Counted from the stretch's first letter, positions 1 through 9,445 are shown. The stretch: DNA of 64,000 nucleotides from Bdellovibrio bacteriovorus (GCF_025558485.1 NZ_CP102930.1:310001-374000), one strand, 5' to 3'. The notes: generated by a model not told the origin, from the letters alone. Program-made: numbers and translations.

Positions 1-532
1 CCTGGAAGACATCCGCCAAGCCTCCACACAAATCCTGACGACCACGGCCGCAGGAGTCTTTTTCTTCCCCCAGATTCACACGCTTTTCATCAGCATACAA
101 TGAGGCATAGGCCGGCGTGTATTTCATTGCACAAATATCCCCGGACTTCACCGGAGCTGCACAAACAGAAGAACCGCTTAGAATTGTTTTTAGCTCTGCC
201 AGATTTGCAGAACCCAGACAGCGTTCCTGCAAAACATTGTTGCCATCATCCACTAAATGGATTTTTCCGGATTCAGTCGCGATCACCAGACGATAAGGAC
301 TGACTTCCGATGCCTTGGCTAAAGCACTTCCGTCGTCAGAGATATTGGGAATTTCAACATAAGTGACCTTACTGGCTTCCGTGGATGACTGACCACCCGC
401 TGCCGGAGGCACGATCACAGAGACATCGTTCATGGATGCCATTTCAGATGTTTGAAGTGCACTTTGGCTGCAATTCTGAAATCCCACAATGAGACAGACT
501 GTACCAGCCAACACTGCCAAACGCTTAGTCAT
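1..532 (-). CDS. Lipoprotein with FQNC lipobox, partial (3' end outside window)
   Basis: The frame is open from an ATG at 532 to the left window edge, so the C-terminus is missing. A strong ribosome-binding stretch (AGAGGGGG) sits just upstream of the start. The N-terminus (MTKRLAVLAGTVCLIVGFQNC) is a type II signal peptide with the acylated Cys at residue 21, followed by a Ser/Thr-rich linker. Further on are several Cys residues and a stretch resembling a beta-propeller or lectin-like surface domain (SPYRLVIATESGKIHLVDDG). I recognise no family. Export and lipidation are well supported and function is unknown. The same FQNC lipobox recurs in the lipoprotein at 15257-16330. Confidence 0.7.
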   Translation of the reverse strand, partial: MTKRLAVLAGTVCLIVGFQNCSQSALQTSEMASMNDVSVIVPPAAGGQSSTEASKVTYVEIPNISDDGSALAKASEVSPYRLVIATESGKIHLVDDGNNVLQERCLGSANLAELKTILSGSSVCAAPVKSGDICAMKYTPAYASLYADEKRVNLGEEKDSCGRGRQDLCGGLADVFQ

Positions 533-668
533 GAATTCCCCCTCTTTACCCGTTTCATAATGAATAGAGGCAAGATCTATTCCGGGCTCAGACCTAAGTA
601 ATATCGGGAATACCTGTTAGGAACTTAACGCTGTCTTGTGAGTTTTCACTTTTGTGGATTCAAATATA

Positions 669-2972
669 TTAGACCTGAACAGTTTCGACGTTTTGGGAGC
701 AGTACTTCTGAACAACTTCCAGAACCGTTTGCTTGCGCACGGGCTTACCACAGTGTTCGTCCGCCCCGGCCATCAGGCTTTTTTCGATGTCTTCAGTAAA
801 GCTGTTGGCGGAAATCACCACCACCGGGGTTCGGCGCAACCCGCGCACACGCTCAATTTCGCGCAGCTTGCGGATGGTGTCCAATCCCGACATTTTCGGC
901 ATCTGCACATCCATAAAGATCAGATCATAGTGGGTCTTTTCCCACATCTCCAGACACTCAAAACCATTGTAAGCCGAATCCGTGGTCACAAAATCCAGAC
1001 GCTTGATATAAGCCTTTAGCAGCGTGTGATTTTCTTCCATGTCATCCACAATCAGAACTGTACGCCGTCCGCTATCCACTGCCGTCGTCAGGTCCGCTGG
1101 CACTGACTGTGGCACATTTAAATCCACCGACCAGCGTGTGCTCCACAGTTCTGCTTTACGCGAAACAAACTGCAAAGAAAAATGAAAGCGCGACCCCACA
1201 AACTGCCGGCTTTCGCAGTAAAGTTCTCCACCCATGGACTGCACCACACGTTGAGAAATACTAAGCCCCAGCCCCGTGCCACCAAAGCGGCGTGTGACGG
1301 AGGAATCCTCCTGCCCGAAATCATCAAAAACCTTTTTAAGATTTTCTTTGGCAATTCCAATGCCGGTGTCTTTGACCTCAAAGAAGATCATTTCCCGGCC
1401 CTCTTCCGCTGCCGGATAAGGCTGAATGCTCAATTCAATAATGCCCCGGTCTGTGAACTTCACGGCATTCCCCAGAAGATTCATCAGAACCTGCTTCAAA
1501 CGCAAGGAATCACCCACAATCCAGCGGTCATGTTCCGGAGGGTGAAATACAAACTGTAAGTTTTTACGCATCACGGAGGTGGCAATCAAAGCCTGCACCT
1601 CGCGCACCAGATCACTCAGCAGGAATTCGCGGCTTTCCATCTGCATCCGGCCGGATTCAAACTTGGAATAATCCAGAATATTATTGAGCATGCTCAACAA
1701 AGTATCCCCCGCACTTTGCAGGGAGCCAAGAAGCTCTTTCTGTTCATATCCCAAAGAGGTCTCATTCAACAGCTCTGCCGATCCCAGCATGGCATTCAGT
1801 GGAGTGCGGATTTCATGGCTCATGGTTGACAGGAACAACGACTTTGCCCGGGTGGCGGCCTCTGCCCGGTCCCGTGATTCCTGCAATTGGGCCAGAGCTT
1901 TTTTATCCTGTTTGATCACATAGTTTCCGGTCATCCACACCATCACAGTAAAGACACCGTATGTAACCAGCGCGACAAATCCAAAGAAGAACAAACGGAA
2001 GTACAGACCAGAATAAGCTTCCGATTTTTCCTGATAGATCACCAGATGCCAGGGTTTGCCTTTAATCGGATGGGAAAAAGTCAGATAGGTCTTTCCATCG
2101 GCGCCGGGGAATTCCTGAATTTGTTTTTGCGCCTGAATATTGAAAACCTTCTGCGACAACTTCGGCATGGACCTGAATTCATCCTGACTGAAGGCACGCA
2201 GATAGCGATATCCCAGTAATGGCAAATCCTTGGCGATCAACGGCAGAACAGGGCGCCCGTGTTCGTCCACGATCACAGCGCCTCCGGTTTCACCCAGCTT
2301 AAAACTTCCCAAACGATGTGCAATATCCCCGGCTAAAGTGTCAATTCCCACCACGGCTTCCATTTTTCCGGATTTATAAATACCGGTGGTCGTGCTGAAC
2401 ATGACCTTTTCCATGTAGCCTTTATCAAAGTAGAAATCCGAATAGTTGACGTTCTGATTTTTTTCGTTCAACCACCACCACTGTTGATCCGGGTCACGGT
2501 CATAACCGGCCTCGGAAAAAACCTCGGCGATAAAAGTGGATGGTTCATTGTATTGGGGACTGGCAAACAAGGAAAAATCCCGGTGCAGAACATAGACGTA
2601 AGCATCTTTGCCAAAATATTCCTGCGCCAGGCGTGGCCCCAAAGCCACGTAGGCATTGAACTGACTGCTGTAACTGCCGATGGTGGCAGAGGCAAACTGC
2701 CGGAACTTGTCGATCCGGGTCCCTTTGGGCATCACATCGAACAGTTCCACCATGCTTTTTAAGCGCAGGACATTGGCTTCCAAAGAGGCAAAATCATGAT
2801 TCATGCGCTCGACTTCACGGACCGAAGCGGGCTCCATACGCTCACGCAGAGCTCTTTGTTCCTGAATAAACAAGTGAGTTCCGTACACACCCAGCACCGT
2901 TAGCAGCACCAGAGTAGTCACAAGTTGGTTCAGTAAAAAGAGGTGAACAAAGGTGAGCTTCTTTTTCATCAA
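669..2972 (-). CDS. Hybrid sensor histidine kinase with extracytoplasmic Cache-like sensor
   Basis: A 767-residue membrane sensor. TM1 is about residues 8-33, followed by a large periplasmic domain (about 35-320) of dCache type that ends in a typical TFSHPIKGKPWHLVIY strand. TM2 is about 324-347 and a short coiled linker follows. The kinase core has HisKA with His386 in the MSHEIRTPLNAMLG motif, then HATPase with N box (LMNLLGNAVKFTD, about 496), DTGIGI (535) and GGTGLGLSI (564). A C-terminal receiver carries the acid pair Asp643/644, phospho-acceptor Asp688 and Lys743. All catalytic residues are present, so it should autophosphorylate and pass phosphate to its own receiver. No DNA-binding output partner is adjacent. 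It lies 8 bases downstream of 2981-4852 and is probably co-transcribed with it, which suggests it senses an envelope state or ligand linked to that protein. Confidence 0.9.
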   Translation of the reverse strand: MMKKKLTFVHLFLLNQLVTTLVLLTVLGVYGTHLFIQEQRALRERMEPASVREVERMNHDFASLEANVLRLKSMVELFDVMPKGTRIDKFRQFASATIGSYSSQFNAYVALGPRLAQEYFGKDAYVYVLHRDFSLFASPQYNEPSTFIAEVFSEAGYDRDPDQQWWWLNEKNQNVNYSDFYFDKGYMEKVMFSTTTGIYKSGKMEAVVGIDTLAGDIAHRLGSFKLGETGGAVIVDEHGRPVLPLIAKDLPLLGYRYLRAFSQDEFRSMPKLSQKVFNIQAQKQIQEFPGADGKTYLTFSHPIKGKPWHLVIYQEKSEAYSGLYFRLFFFGFVALVTYGVFTVMVWMTGNYVIKQDKKALAQLQESRDRAEAATRAKSLFLSTMSHEIRTPLNAMLGSAELLNETSLGYEQKELLGSLQSAGDTLLSMLNNILDYSKFESGRMQMESREFLLSDLVREVQALIATSVMRKNLQFVFHPPEHDRWIVGDSLRLKQVLMNLLGNAVKFTDRGIIELSIQPYPAAEEGREMIFFEVKDTGIGIAKENLKKVFDDFGQEDSSVTRRFGGTGLGLSISQRVVQSMGGELYCESRQFVGSRFHFSLQFVSRKAELWSTRWSVDLNVPQSVPADLTTAVDSGRRTVLIVDDMEENHTLLKAYIKRLDFVTTDSAYNGFECLEMWEKTHYDLIFMDVQMPKMSGLDTIRKLREIERVRGLRRTPVVVISANSFTEDIEKSLMAGADEHCGKPVRKQTVLEVVQKYCSQNVETVQV

Positions 2973-2980
2973 CCTTCAGC

Positions 2981-4852
2981 TTAAAAATTAAGCCCCAACC
3001 CCACCGTTCCATAGAATGTTGTCAGCTTCGCGCCCGAGCCATCGGATTTTTTCTCGAAGTAGTAGTTCTTCAAACCAAATCCGGCTTCACCGAAGAAGCT
3101 GGATGTCCATAAAACTTTCCCGTGGAAATTCAGAACATAGTCATCACCCAAAGTGATATCGCTGTCCATGGAGGACACGTACTTGATAAATTCCATATCC
3201 ACCCATTTTGGATAATTCATAAATGGCAGCTTTGAGAACCAGTAGTCAATCGCACGCGGCATGGAGCGCGCCCAGAATAATCCCACACCCATTTTAGGCA
3301 CATTGGTGTCCCCCAGGGTCATGGCCTCGTAAGCCAGAATCACACCCAAAGTTTCATCCTTTTCCCAAAGACCCGGATTCAGACGATAACGCAAATCCAC
3401 ATCTGCCACATTCAGGTTCACATCCTCAGAACTGCCACCCGCCGTGGATGCCGGAAGCTTTGTCAAAGAGGTGAAGTACTTCGCACTTACACCCCAACGC
3501 TGCCTGGACAAATAATAGTTCTGCCAGTCGAATAGATCATTGAACCACCAGGATACGTGGCCTTCACCCAGAACCACATAGTCACTGTCACTGGTCACCA
3601 CACCCGTCAGACGAAGACTCGCCTCTCCCGCCCCCGCACGATAAATTTCCATATAGGCTTTGTGATTTGATTTTTCACCTGGCACATCCAGATGAACGGT
3701 GTTCACCGCAAACTTCTGGGGCACATCAAAATGCCACGGGGTCACCTTGTCTTCAATATCACGGACCGGAAGCTGGTCTCTGGAGGAATATGTTCCTTTC
3801 GGCGCCCGATGGGAAATAAAACGACGATCCTTTTGTTTCGGCGGATCGTTAATCTCCAAACCGTACACAAACACCCCACCGGATTTTCCCGGGATTACAA
3901 GGCGTGTGTTTTTTTGTGGAAGATCCGCCTGCCAAAGATCGTTGGAAGCCCCAATCGTGCTTTCAAAACCCAGAATGCGTGTCACTGTGCCATACTGTTC
4001 ACCCTGAATGACTTTGGCTTCAACTTTCAGCGGGCGTGGCAATTCTGCCGTTAAAGTCACCTGACCAGCATTTTCAGACTCGATCATATCGCGCACAACC
4101 GGCGCGACAGGCTCTGACACAAATTCATAGGTCGCATCAGAGGTCAGTGTTGCCAGGAATTGCACCGGAGCCCCCACTGCCACTTCTTCACTTCCCTGCA
4201 ATTTCTTTTCTTCATTCTGGAAAATCACACGGGCCGTGGCTTCGGATTTGGTCACACCAATTTGTGACTGGCCATCTTTGATCTCCACTCCATACCACTG
4301 AGAGCAAATGCTTGCATAACCTTTGCCGGCTTCAGAACGCAGACAGAAACGGAATCTTTCCCCGTCTTTCCATTGAGGGGCCTTGGAACCATTCAGCTCT
4401 GCCGACTTCCACGAGCCCGCACCCTGCACCTTTTGTTTCCACAGCTCTTTACCCTGCTGACTGATAACAGAAAGATCCCCACCAGCCACCAGATCCTGAT
4501 TCCAGTTTACAATCAGGCTGGAGTTTTCCATTTTGGCCATCAAAGAGTCGCTGTTAAAAGTAACCCCGCCGATTTCCATCTGTTTGCCCTTGGAGGTCTT
4601 CAGATCATATTCGACCACAGGATTTTTTATTTTCAGCTCCTGATCCATCACCGAGAAAAACAACGGTTTGGAATATTCAGATTCCTCTTTGGAGGGTTCA
4701 GCTTTCTTTTCAGAATCCGCAGTGGCGGTATTGGCTGCAGGTGGCGGAGCCGAAGCTGTTTCAGGAGCTTTCTCCTGAGCAATTGAAAGAGAGCAGGCAA
4801 AGATGAGGATCAAAGATGAAAACATGGATTTCACGAGACGTTCCTTCTGCAA
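2981..4852 (-). CDS. Secreted envelope protein with possible C-terminal beta-barrel
   Basis: A 623-residue protein with a Sec signal peptide (about 1-25, ending CSLSIAQ) and then an Ala/Pro/Glu-rich low-complexity linker (26-60). The middle part is a set of predicted beta-rich domains. The last 200 residues alternate aromatic and polar strands and end in GLGLNF, the terminal-Phe pattern common in outer-membrane barrels. Anchoring to or insertion in the outer membrane is inferred from this pattern only. I recognise no family. It is the first gene of a two-gene unit with the hybrid kinase at 669-2972, so a role in envelope sensing or as the kinase's input is possible but unproven. Confidence 0.7.
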   Translation of the reverse strand: MQKERLVKSMFSSLILIFACSLSIAQEKAPETASAPPPAANTATADSEKKAEPSKEESEYSKPLFFSVMDQELKIKNPVVEYDLKTSKGKQMEIGGVTFNSDSLMAKMENSSLIVNWNQDLVAGGDLSVISQQGKELWKQKVQGAGSWKSAELNGSKAPQWKDGERFRFCLRSEAGKGYASICSQWYGVEIKDGQSQIGVTKSEATARVIFQNEEKKLQGSEEVAVGAPVQFLATLTSDATYEFVSEPVAPVVRDMIESENAGQVTLTAELPRPLKVEAKVIQGEQYGTVTRILGFESTIGASNDLWQADLPQKNTRLVIPGKSGGVFVYGLEINDPPKQKDRRFISHRAPKGTYSSRDQLPVRDIEDKVTPWHFDVPQKFAVNTVHLDVPGEKSNHKAYMEIYRAGAGEASLRLTGVVTSDSDYVVLGEGHVSWWFNDLFDWQNYYLSRQRWGVSAKYFTSLTKLPASTAGGSSEDVNLNVADVDLRYRLNPGLWEKDETLGVILAYEAMTLGDTNVPKMGVGLFWARSMPRAIDYWFSKLPFMNYPKWVDMEFIKYVSSMDSDITLGDDYVLNFHGKVLWTSSFFGEAGFGLKNYYFEKKSDGSGAKLTTFYGTVGLGLNF

Positions 4853-5052
4853 ATTTTCCTTAACACATAGGGTAATAAAGAAACGCGAGTCTGTCCCTTA
4901 AATCAGCGGGAACTCGGACCAAGTGCTAGGTAAGATGTGCGTCCAAGTGTGGGATTTTATTAATATCATCCTCCAATAGTGCGACGCATTTGGATTGCAA
5001 GGCTTCGCCCGCTGAAATAGCCTCCCCCCGTTCACCTTATAGGAGGTTTTTA

Positions 5053-5442
5053 ATGAAAAAGCTTATTATGGCTGCTTTGGTTCTTATGGGTTCTTCTGCA
5101 ATGGCAGACACAACAATCATGAAATGCGTTGTTCCTTCTGAAAACAACTCTGTGACTTTGACTGTTGATTTGGCTGACGATCAGTCCGTTGACTTCGTTG
5201 TCGTGAATCTGGTTGAGCGTGCAAAAACAGCTGTCTTCTTCTCTCAAATGGATAAAGGCACAGTTGCACAACAAATCCAAAATGGTTTCCTGAATCTTTT
5301 GGCTTTGACTGATAAATCCACACAAGTTGACGGTGTTATCACTAACACTGGTTTCTTGGGTCTGGGTCTTGAAAACGATGGTACTTTCGGTGGCTTCCTG
5401 GCTGCTAACGGGAACATCTATCCTTTGTCTTGCACAAAGTAG
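5053..5442 (+). CDS. Small secreted protein
   Basis: A 129-residue exported protein. The start is fixed by a perfect AGGAGG at 5041-5046, six bases before ATG 5053; an in-frame upstream ATG at 4990 has no such signal and would hide the signal peptide. The signal peptide is MKKLIMAALVLMGSSAMA with cleavage after AMA. The mature part is about 110 residues with two Cys (near the N-terminus and at the C-terminal SCTK), which could form a disulfide. No family is recognised. The gene stands alone between divergent and convergent neighbours and has its own terminator at 5456-5484. Confidence 0.75.
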   Translation: MKKLIMAALVLMGSSAMADTTIMKCVVPSENNSVTLTVDLADDQSVDFVVVNLVERAKTAVFFSQMDKGTVAQQIQNGFLNLLALTDKSTQVDGVITNTGFLGLGLENDGTFGGFLAANGNIYPLSCTK

Positions 5443-5455
5443 TTCCAAGAACTTC

Positions 5456-5484
5456 AAAGGCGCCTGATCAAGGCGCCTTTTTTT
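5456..5484 (+). terminator. Rho-independent terminator after 5053-5442
   Basis: A perfect 9-bp stem (AAAGGCGCC / GGCGCCTTT) with a 7-base loop is followed by a run of T. It overlaps the stop codon of the convergent gene at 5483-5728. Confidence 0.9.
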
Positions 5485-5728
5485 ATCTTCCGATCACCGC
5501 TCCTGCATTCGGCTTCAGGCACTTCACCTGACATTTTTCTCCAACAGCAACTTTAGTTCCCGGCACACATGTTAAATACAACGGACGAATCAGGACCAAT
5601 GCCTGCTCGTAGCTGACTTTCTTTTTACAGGTTTCCATCAGCAGCTCTTGCACGGACTCCACCTTTCCGGCTTGCGCCGGAAGAGCCCAAAGAGATACGA
5701 CGGATAAAAGTGCCAAACCAAATCTCAT
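5483..5728 (-). CDS. Small secreted cysteine-containing protein
   Basis: An 81-residue protein with a clear signal peptide (MRFGLALLSVVSLWALPAQA, cleavage after AQA) and a mature part of about 60 residues holding four Cys (MLMETCKKK, LTCVPGTK, KCQVKCLKP), which suggests two disulfides in the periplasm or outside the cell. It starts 7 bases after the stop of the porin-like gene 5736-7064 and is probably its operon partner. The function is unknown and I recognise no family. Confidence 0.65.
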   Translation of the reverse strand: MRFGLALLSVVSLWALPAQAGKVESVQELLMETCKKKVSYEQALVLIRPLYLTCVPGTKVAVGEKCQVKCLKPNAGAVIGR

Positions 5729-5735
5729 CGCCGCC

Positions 5736-7064
5736 TCAGAAGTCAGTTCTCAAGTTGAGGTAATAGGTTTTAACCTGTCGATCCGTGCTTGCCACCGGAC
5801 CAAACGTGATCGGATAATTTTGCAGGTCCTGCTGACGATAGCCCATTCTGGCAGTGACAAGATTGAATATCTTTTTGGTGACATACAGGTGTTCACCCGA
5901 ACCCGGTGTGGAATAAAAACGCGTCAGATCCTCTGGTGCCGCCGAAAAATAAAACGGGACATTGGAAGCCGACAACCATTCCAACCCCAAAGCCCACGTC
6001 GCCCAACGATAGCGAGTAGAAAGCAAAGTGATGCTTCCCTGATTACTGCCCGAGTTTTTATCCGTTCCAAATCCCAACCCCGGGGCAAACTGCCCGTCGC
6101 TGATGGCGTTGGTATAGGTGTGACTTAACGACACATCCAACCCGGTTTGCGCAATCCCCATCACTTCCAGCAACCCCGTAAGACCATTGACCTCAATATT
6201 CAAATCCGACGTTCCCGCCCCTGAAGAAAATGGCAAAGGCCCGCCCTGATAATATTGAACAATGGCCGTCAGATCTTCCCAGCGCTCCTGATCTTTCAAA
6301 GAATAGTCCGCCTGCAAAGCCCACATCTTAATCATTGTATCTGTGTCAGATCCGCTGGGAGTCCCGCCAGTGGTGTCTTCTTTCGGAGGCATCAGATACT
6401 TGTACATCCCATTCCAGGACACATCCATGAACGGGGTGTATAAAGCCCTTAGCGACAACTCATGATTCATCGGCAAATGAGAATCTGCACGATAGGTAAC
6501 GCCCACGCCGTCCAGCGGAGCATCAAACGTCAGCAACGGATAAGTCCCCTGACGAGGCAGCACATCCCAGAAGTGTTCAGGGCTGCCGTTCACGGTCGGC
6601 AAACGTCCCACTGACAAAGTCCAAAGGGATGCCGGACAGGAAAGATCCACGTACGCCTTTTCAAGATGAATTTCAGAACCTGATTGGGAATAAACACCTT
6701 CAATATCTTTTATATAATAAGGAGTGCCGCCCTGAGACCGCCAATTATTCATAAACTTGGTGGCCGTCAAACGCGTATAGACCTTAAGCTGTGGATTCAA
6801 TTCGGCATCAGCATTTAAGGAAAAACGCAATCGAGCGTACTGCAAATCATTGTGATCCAAAGCCCGGGGATAGGTTTCGCTGACTGCAATGTGATCATAA
6901 GAAGAGATCAAAAAACCAGACAAAGAAATGTAACGAAGATTTTGATTGGCTTCCAGCTCTGCCAGACGCTCTTCAACACTTTTAGGAGAACTTGTTTGCT
7001 GTTCTGTCTGTGCCCTTACCGACACACTTAATAACAGCAATACTGACAAAAAAATCAATCGCAC
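5736..7064 (-). CDS. Outer-membrane porin-like protein, DUF3373-like
   Basis: I place the start at a GTG (7064) preceded by GTAGGGGGC. This gives a 442-residue protein beginning with a normal signal peptide (VRLIFLSVLLLLSVSVRAQ). The longer frame to a TTG at 7112 would add a charged non-signal leader. After cleavage a short coiled stretch (KSVEERLAELEANQNLRY) precedes a long beta-barrel with repeated aromatic strands (RLRFSLNADAELNPQLKVYTRL, VGRLPTVNGSPEHFWDVLPRQ), ending in YYLNLRTDF with terminal Phe. This architecture is like DUF3373 porins. Family assignment is from memory of motifs and is moderate; outer-membrane location is more certain. The small Cys protein at 5483-5728 follows it. 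Confidence 0.7.
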   Translation of the reverse strand: MRLIFLSVLLLLSVSVRAQTEQQTSSPKSVEERLAELEANQNLRYISLSGFLISSYDHIAVSETYPRALDHNDLQYARLRFSLNADAELNPQLKVYTRLTATKFMNNWRSQGGTPYYIKDIEGVYSQSGSEIHLEKAYVDLSCPASLWTLSVGRLPTVNGSPEHFWDVLPRQGTYPLLTFDAPLDGVGVTYRADSHLPMNHELSLRALYTPFMDVSWNGMYKYLMPPKEDTTGGTPSGSDTDTMIKMWALQADYSLKDQERWEDLTAIVQYYQGGPLPFSSGAGTSDLNIEVNGLTGLLEVMGIAQTGLDVSLSHTYTNAISDGQFAPGLGFGTDKNSGSNQGSITLLSTRYRWATWALGLEWLSASNVPFYFSAAPEDLTRFYSTPGSGEHLYVTKKIFNLVTARMGYRQQDLQNYPITFGPVASTDRQVKTYYLNLRTDF

Positions 7065-7191
7065 AAGGCCCCCTACCCCAAACGGAGTAACATTGTGATG
7101 ACAGCCTTGCAATGAGAGTAAAATTACAATTAAAGGAGACTTATAAACTAAACTCTATGACGGAACAGAAGTAAGACGATCAGAAAAAACC

Positions 7192-7222
7192 AAAAAAAAA
7201 GGGAGCTCGAAAGCTCCCTTTT
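7192..7222 (-). terminator. Terminator of the rplM-rpsI transcript
   Basis: Read on the minus strand, a stem of GGGAGCT / AGCTCCC with a 4-base loop is extended by flanking A/T and followed by nine T. It lies 35 bases after the rpsI stop. Confidence 0.9.
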
Positions 7223-7256
7223 CTCTCCATTCTCCAGAGTCCGAAGACCCAGCGAA

Positions 7257-7655
7257 TTAACGCTTGGAGTATTGGAATCTACGGCGTGCACCAGCTTTAC
7301 CGTATTTTTTACGCTCAACCATACGAGGATCACGTGTAACGAAGCCAGCTTTCTTCAAGATCCCTTTGAATTCAGGATTGAAAGCGATCAACGCACGAGT
7401 GATACCCAAACGGATAGCACCAGCTTGTCCAGACTCACCACCACCGGAAACAGTGATTTTAGCGTCGAACTTGCCAAGTTGATTCAAAAGGTCCAAAGGC
7501 TGAACGATAACCATTTGAGACTGCATACGAGTCAAATAGTCGTCAGATTTTTTACCATTGATTGTGATTGTACCTTTACCAGGTTTCAAGAAAACACGCG
7601 CGGAGCTTGTTTTTCTTCTTCCAGTTGCATAGTAGAATTTATCTGCTGCTGCCAT
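7257..7655 (-). CDS. rpsI: 30S ribosomal protein S9
   Basis: A 132-residue uS9, the usual length. The N-terminal motif [19 protein letters not shown] and the C-terminal tail [17 protein letters not shown] are diagnostic. The final Lys-Arg reaches the ribosomal P site in known structures. It follows rplM by 13 bases in the conserved rplM-rpsI order and ends at its own terminator (7192-7222). Confidence 0.98.
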   Translation of the reverse strand: MAAADKFYYATGRRKTSSARVFLKPGKGTITINGKKSDDYLTRMQSQMVIVQPLDLLNQLGKFDAKITVSGGGESGQAGAIRLGITRALIAFNPEFKGILKKAGFVTRDPRMVERKKYGKAGARRRFQYSKR

Positions 7656-7668
7656 TATCTATCTCCGA

Positions 7669-8109
7669 TTATTTCTTAGAAGGGAGTGTGTAAAGAGCCG
7701 GCTTTTGAGCAGCATGAGGATGCTCAGCACCAGTGTAAGCCTTCATTTTCATGATAACATGACGGGATAGCTTGTTTGTTGGAAGCATACCACGTACAGC
7801 TTCGTGCATGATGAAAGTAGAATCTTTCTCTTTCGCCTGAGCTGCAGTCATCTCTTTCATAGAACCGAAGAAGCGAGTGTGAGAGTAGTACTTCTTATCC
7901 TGCCACTTAGTTCCAGAAAGCTCCATCTTGTCCGTGTTGATAACGATAACGAAATCGCCAGTATCAACGTTCGGAGTGTAGATAGCTTTGTTTTTACCAC
8001 GAAGGATGTTTGCCACTTGAGTCGCTACACGACCTACTTTTTGGTCAGCGGCATCAACGATCCACCATTTTCTTTCAACTTCATCTGCCTTAGCATTGAA
8101 AGTTTTCAT
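7669..8109 (-). CDS. rplM: 50S ribosomal protein L13
   Basis: A 146-residue uL13. The start at 8109 (MKTFNAKADEVERKWW) has GGAG eight bases upstream; a longer frame to 8127 only adds six residues and lacks support. Family motifs are WWIVDAADQKVGRVATQVANIL, the Lys-rich YTPNVDTGDFVIVIN segment and AVRGMLPTNKLSRHVIMKMK. It is the first gene of the rplM-rpsI pair. The 110 bases upstream, to the truA stop, presumably hold the promoter and any L13 autoregulatory leader, though I cannot point to exact boxes. Confidence 0.98.
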   Translation of the reverse strand: MKTFNAKADEVERKWWIVDAADQKVGRVATQVANILRGKNKAIYTPNVDTGDFVIVINTDKMELSGTKWQDKKYYSHTRFFGSMKEMTAAQAKEKDSTFIMHEAVRGMLPTNKLSRHVIMKMKAYTGAEHPHAAQKPALYTLPSKK

Positions 8110-8219
8110 TAGAATCTCCAGTTTCATTTTGAACAGCCGGTTTTACCGTCCGTCTGCTCAGCAAAAATATGTTTGAGTTTAACAACGGGCTCTTACACTA
8201 TTTTGCGGGAAGGGATGTT

Positions 8220-9008
8220 TTAAAGTTCTAGGCACCTATTGTCAAGGTCCTGAGGATAATAAACCTTCATCAGGTACAGGCCCTGCGCAGGTGCCGGAGG
8301 CCCGGCTTTCATGCGGTCCTGAGCCGCAATAATCTCCTGCATTTTAGAGGGGTCTAAGCCCTTTCTTTCCAATAATAGCGAGGTCCCCACAATATTGCGA
8401 ACCATCTGCTTCAAAAAGCCGCTGCCGGTGATCGTGAACTGCAAAACACCGGGCTTACGCCATTCCCAGTCGGCCTTATAAATCTCGCGAATCGTGTCCT
8501 GAACCGGGGTTCCCACCGACTGAAAGCTCTTAAAGTCTTGATTTCCCAAGAGATATTTAGAACTTTCCTGCAAGTGCTCAAGCTGGATCGGCAGGCGCAC
8601 CCAGTCCGCATAGCGATTCAGATGGGCGCTGGGACGGGGTTTATTCATTATCAGATAACGATATGTCTTATGCGTGGCTGACAAAGTGGCGTGAAAGTCA
8701 TCCGGAGCGATCCAGGCCTTCTTGGCCACGATGGACGGAGGCAGGTGCGAATTCAAAGCCCAACACAGGTCCCATTTCTTGGCCGGGTCCATCTTGCGAT
8801 GCGTAGAAAAGTGGCAAACCTGGTTCAGGGCATGGACCCCGGCATCGGTTCGGCCGGAAGCAAACAGGGTGATCTTTTCATTAAAAACCTTGGAAAGGGC
8901 TTCTTCAATAACCTGAGCCACGGAAATCTGATCTTCCGGTTTTTGCTTCTGCCATCCGCAGAATCCTGTTCCGTCATAAGCAACAGTAAAGCGCACTTTT
9001 GTCGTCAT
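8220..9008 (-). CDS. truA: tRNA pseudouridine(38-40) synthase
   Basis: 262 residues from ATG 9008, which has GGTAGG about nine bases upstream. The catalytic motif GRTDAGVHA holds Asp55, the nucleophile that forms the covalent intermediate with U38-U40 of the tRNA anticodon arm. Other TruA hallmarks are YDGTGFCGWQ at the N-terminus and FLKQMVRNIVGT near residue 205. The upstream in-frame extension to 9089 does not look conserved (MQCPMKIGQGP). The gene lies just upstream of rplM, an arrangement seen in several bacterial lineages. Confidence 0.95.
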   Translation of the reverse strand: MTTKVRFTVAYDGTGFCGWQKQKPEDQISVAQVIEEALSKVFNEKITLFASGRTDAGVHALNQVCHFSTHRKMDPAKKWDLCWALNSHLPPSIVAKKAWIAPDDFHATLSATHKTYRYLIMNKPRPSAHLNRYADWVRLPIQLEHLQESSKYLLGNQDFKSFQSVGTPVQDTIREIYKADWEWRKPGVLQFTITGSGFLKQMVRNIVGTSLLLERKGLDPSKMQEIIAAQDRMKAGPPAPAQGLYLMKVYYPQDLDNRCLEL

Positions 9009-9152
9009 GGCCGGGAACCTACCAGTTTCCCCCCATCCCCGCAACCCCGCCGGCAATGGACCCTGTCCAATTTTCATGGGGCATTGCAATCCCCCCGTGA
9101 AAAGCGTACTTCTCTGGACGCCTTAATTTTCAATATATATCAGGAGAATAAA

Positions 9153-9410
9153 ATGAAAGCTTTGATCGCTATTTTGTTATTGGCTTCCAGTTCGGCAATG
9201 GCTCAAACTTCCGACGTAATCCAGTCCCGTCCCGATGATTTCTATGTTGATTTCATCAGCTGGTGTGAAGAAAACAATGTTATGGGTTACGACTCTAACA
9301 ACCAGGTTTATGTTCGTGCGAACTGCAGCACGCAAGGTCAGGCATGCTATCAGGCGGTTACTCACCGTCACAACAGAACCATCTATTCTGCAGCTTGTGT
9401 TAACAAGTAA
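9153..9410 (+). CDS. Small secreted four-cysteine protein
   Basis: 85 residues starting at ATG 9153 with AGGAG seven bases upstream. The signal peptide MKALIAILLLASSSAMA is followed by a mature domain of about 67 residues with Cys in SWCEENN, RANCSTQ, ACYQAV and SAACVNK, which suggests two disulfides. A longer in-frame reading from 8691 runs antisense through truA and is not credible. No family is recognised. It resembles 5053-5442 in size, signal peptide style and stand-alone layout. Its own terminator is at 9416-9445. Confidence 0.75.
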   Translation: MKALIAILLLASSSAMAQTSDVIQSRPDDFYVDFISWCEENNVMGYDSNNQVYVRANCSTQGQACYQAVTHRHNRTIYSAACVNK

Positions 9411-9415
9411 GAAAT

Positions 9416-9445
9416 AAAAAAGGGGCCTCGGCCCCTTTTCTTTTT
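9416..9445 (+). terminator. Terminator between convergent genes
   Basis: A GC-rich hairpin (AAGGGGCC with GGCCCCTT) is flanked by A-runs and T-runs on both sides, so it can act in both directions between 9153-9410 and 9444-10538. Confidence 0.88.

Noticed and set aside
8691-9152. Long plus-strand reading frame running into the small secreted gene
   Set aside because: It is antisense to truA and has no start signal; the real gene begins at 9153 after AGGAG.
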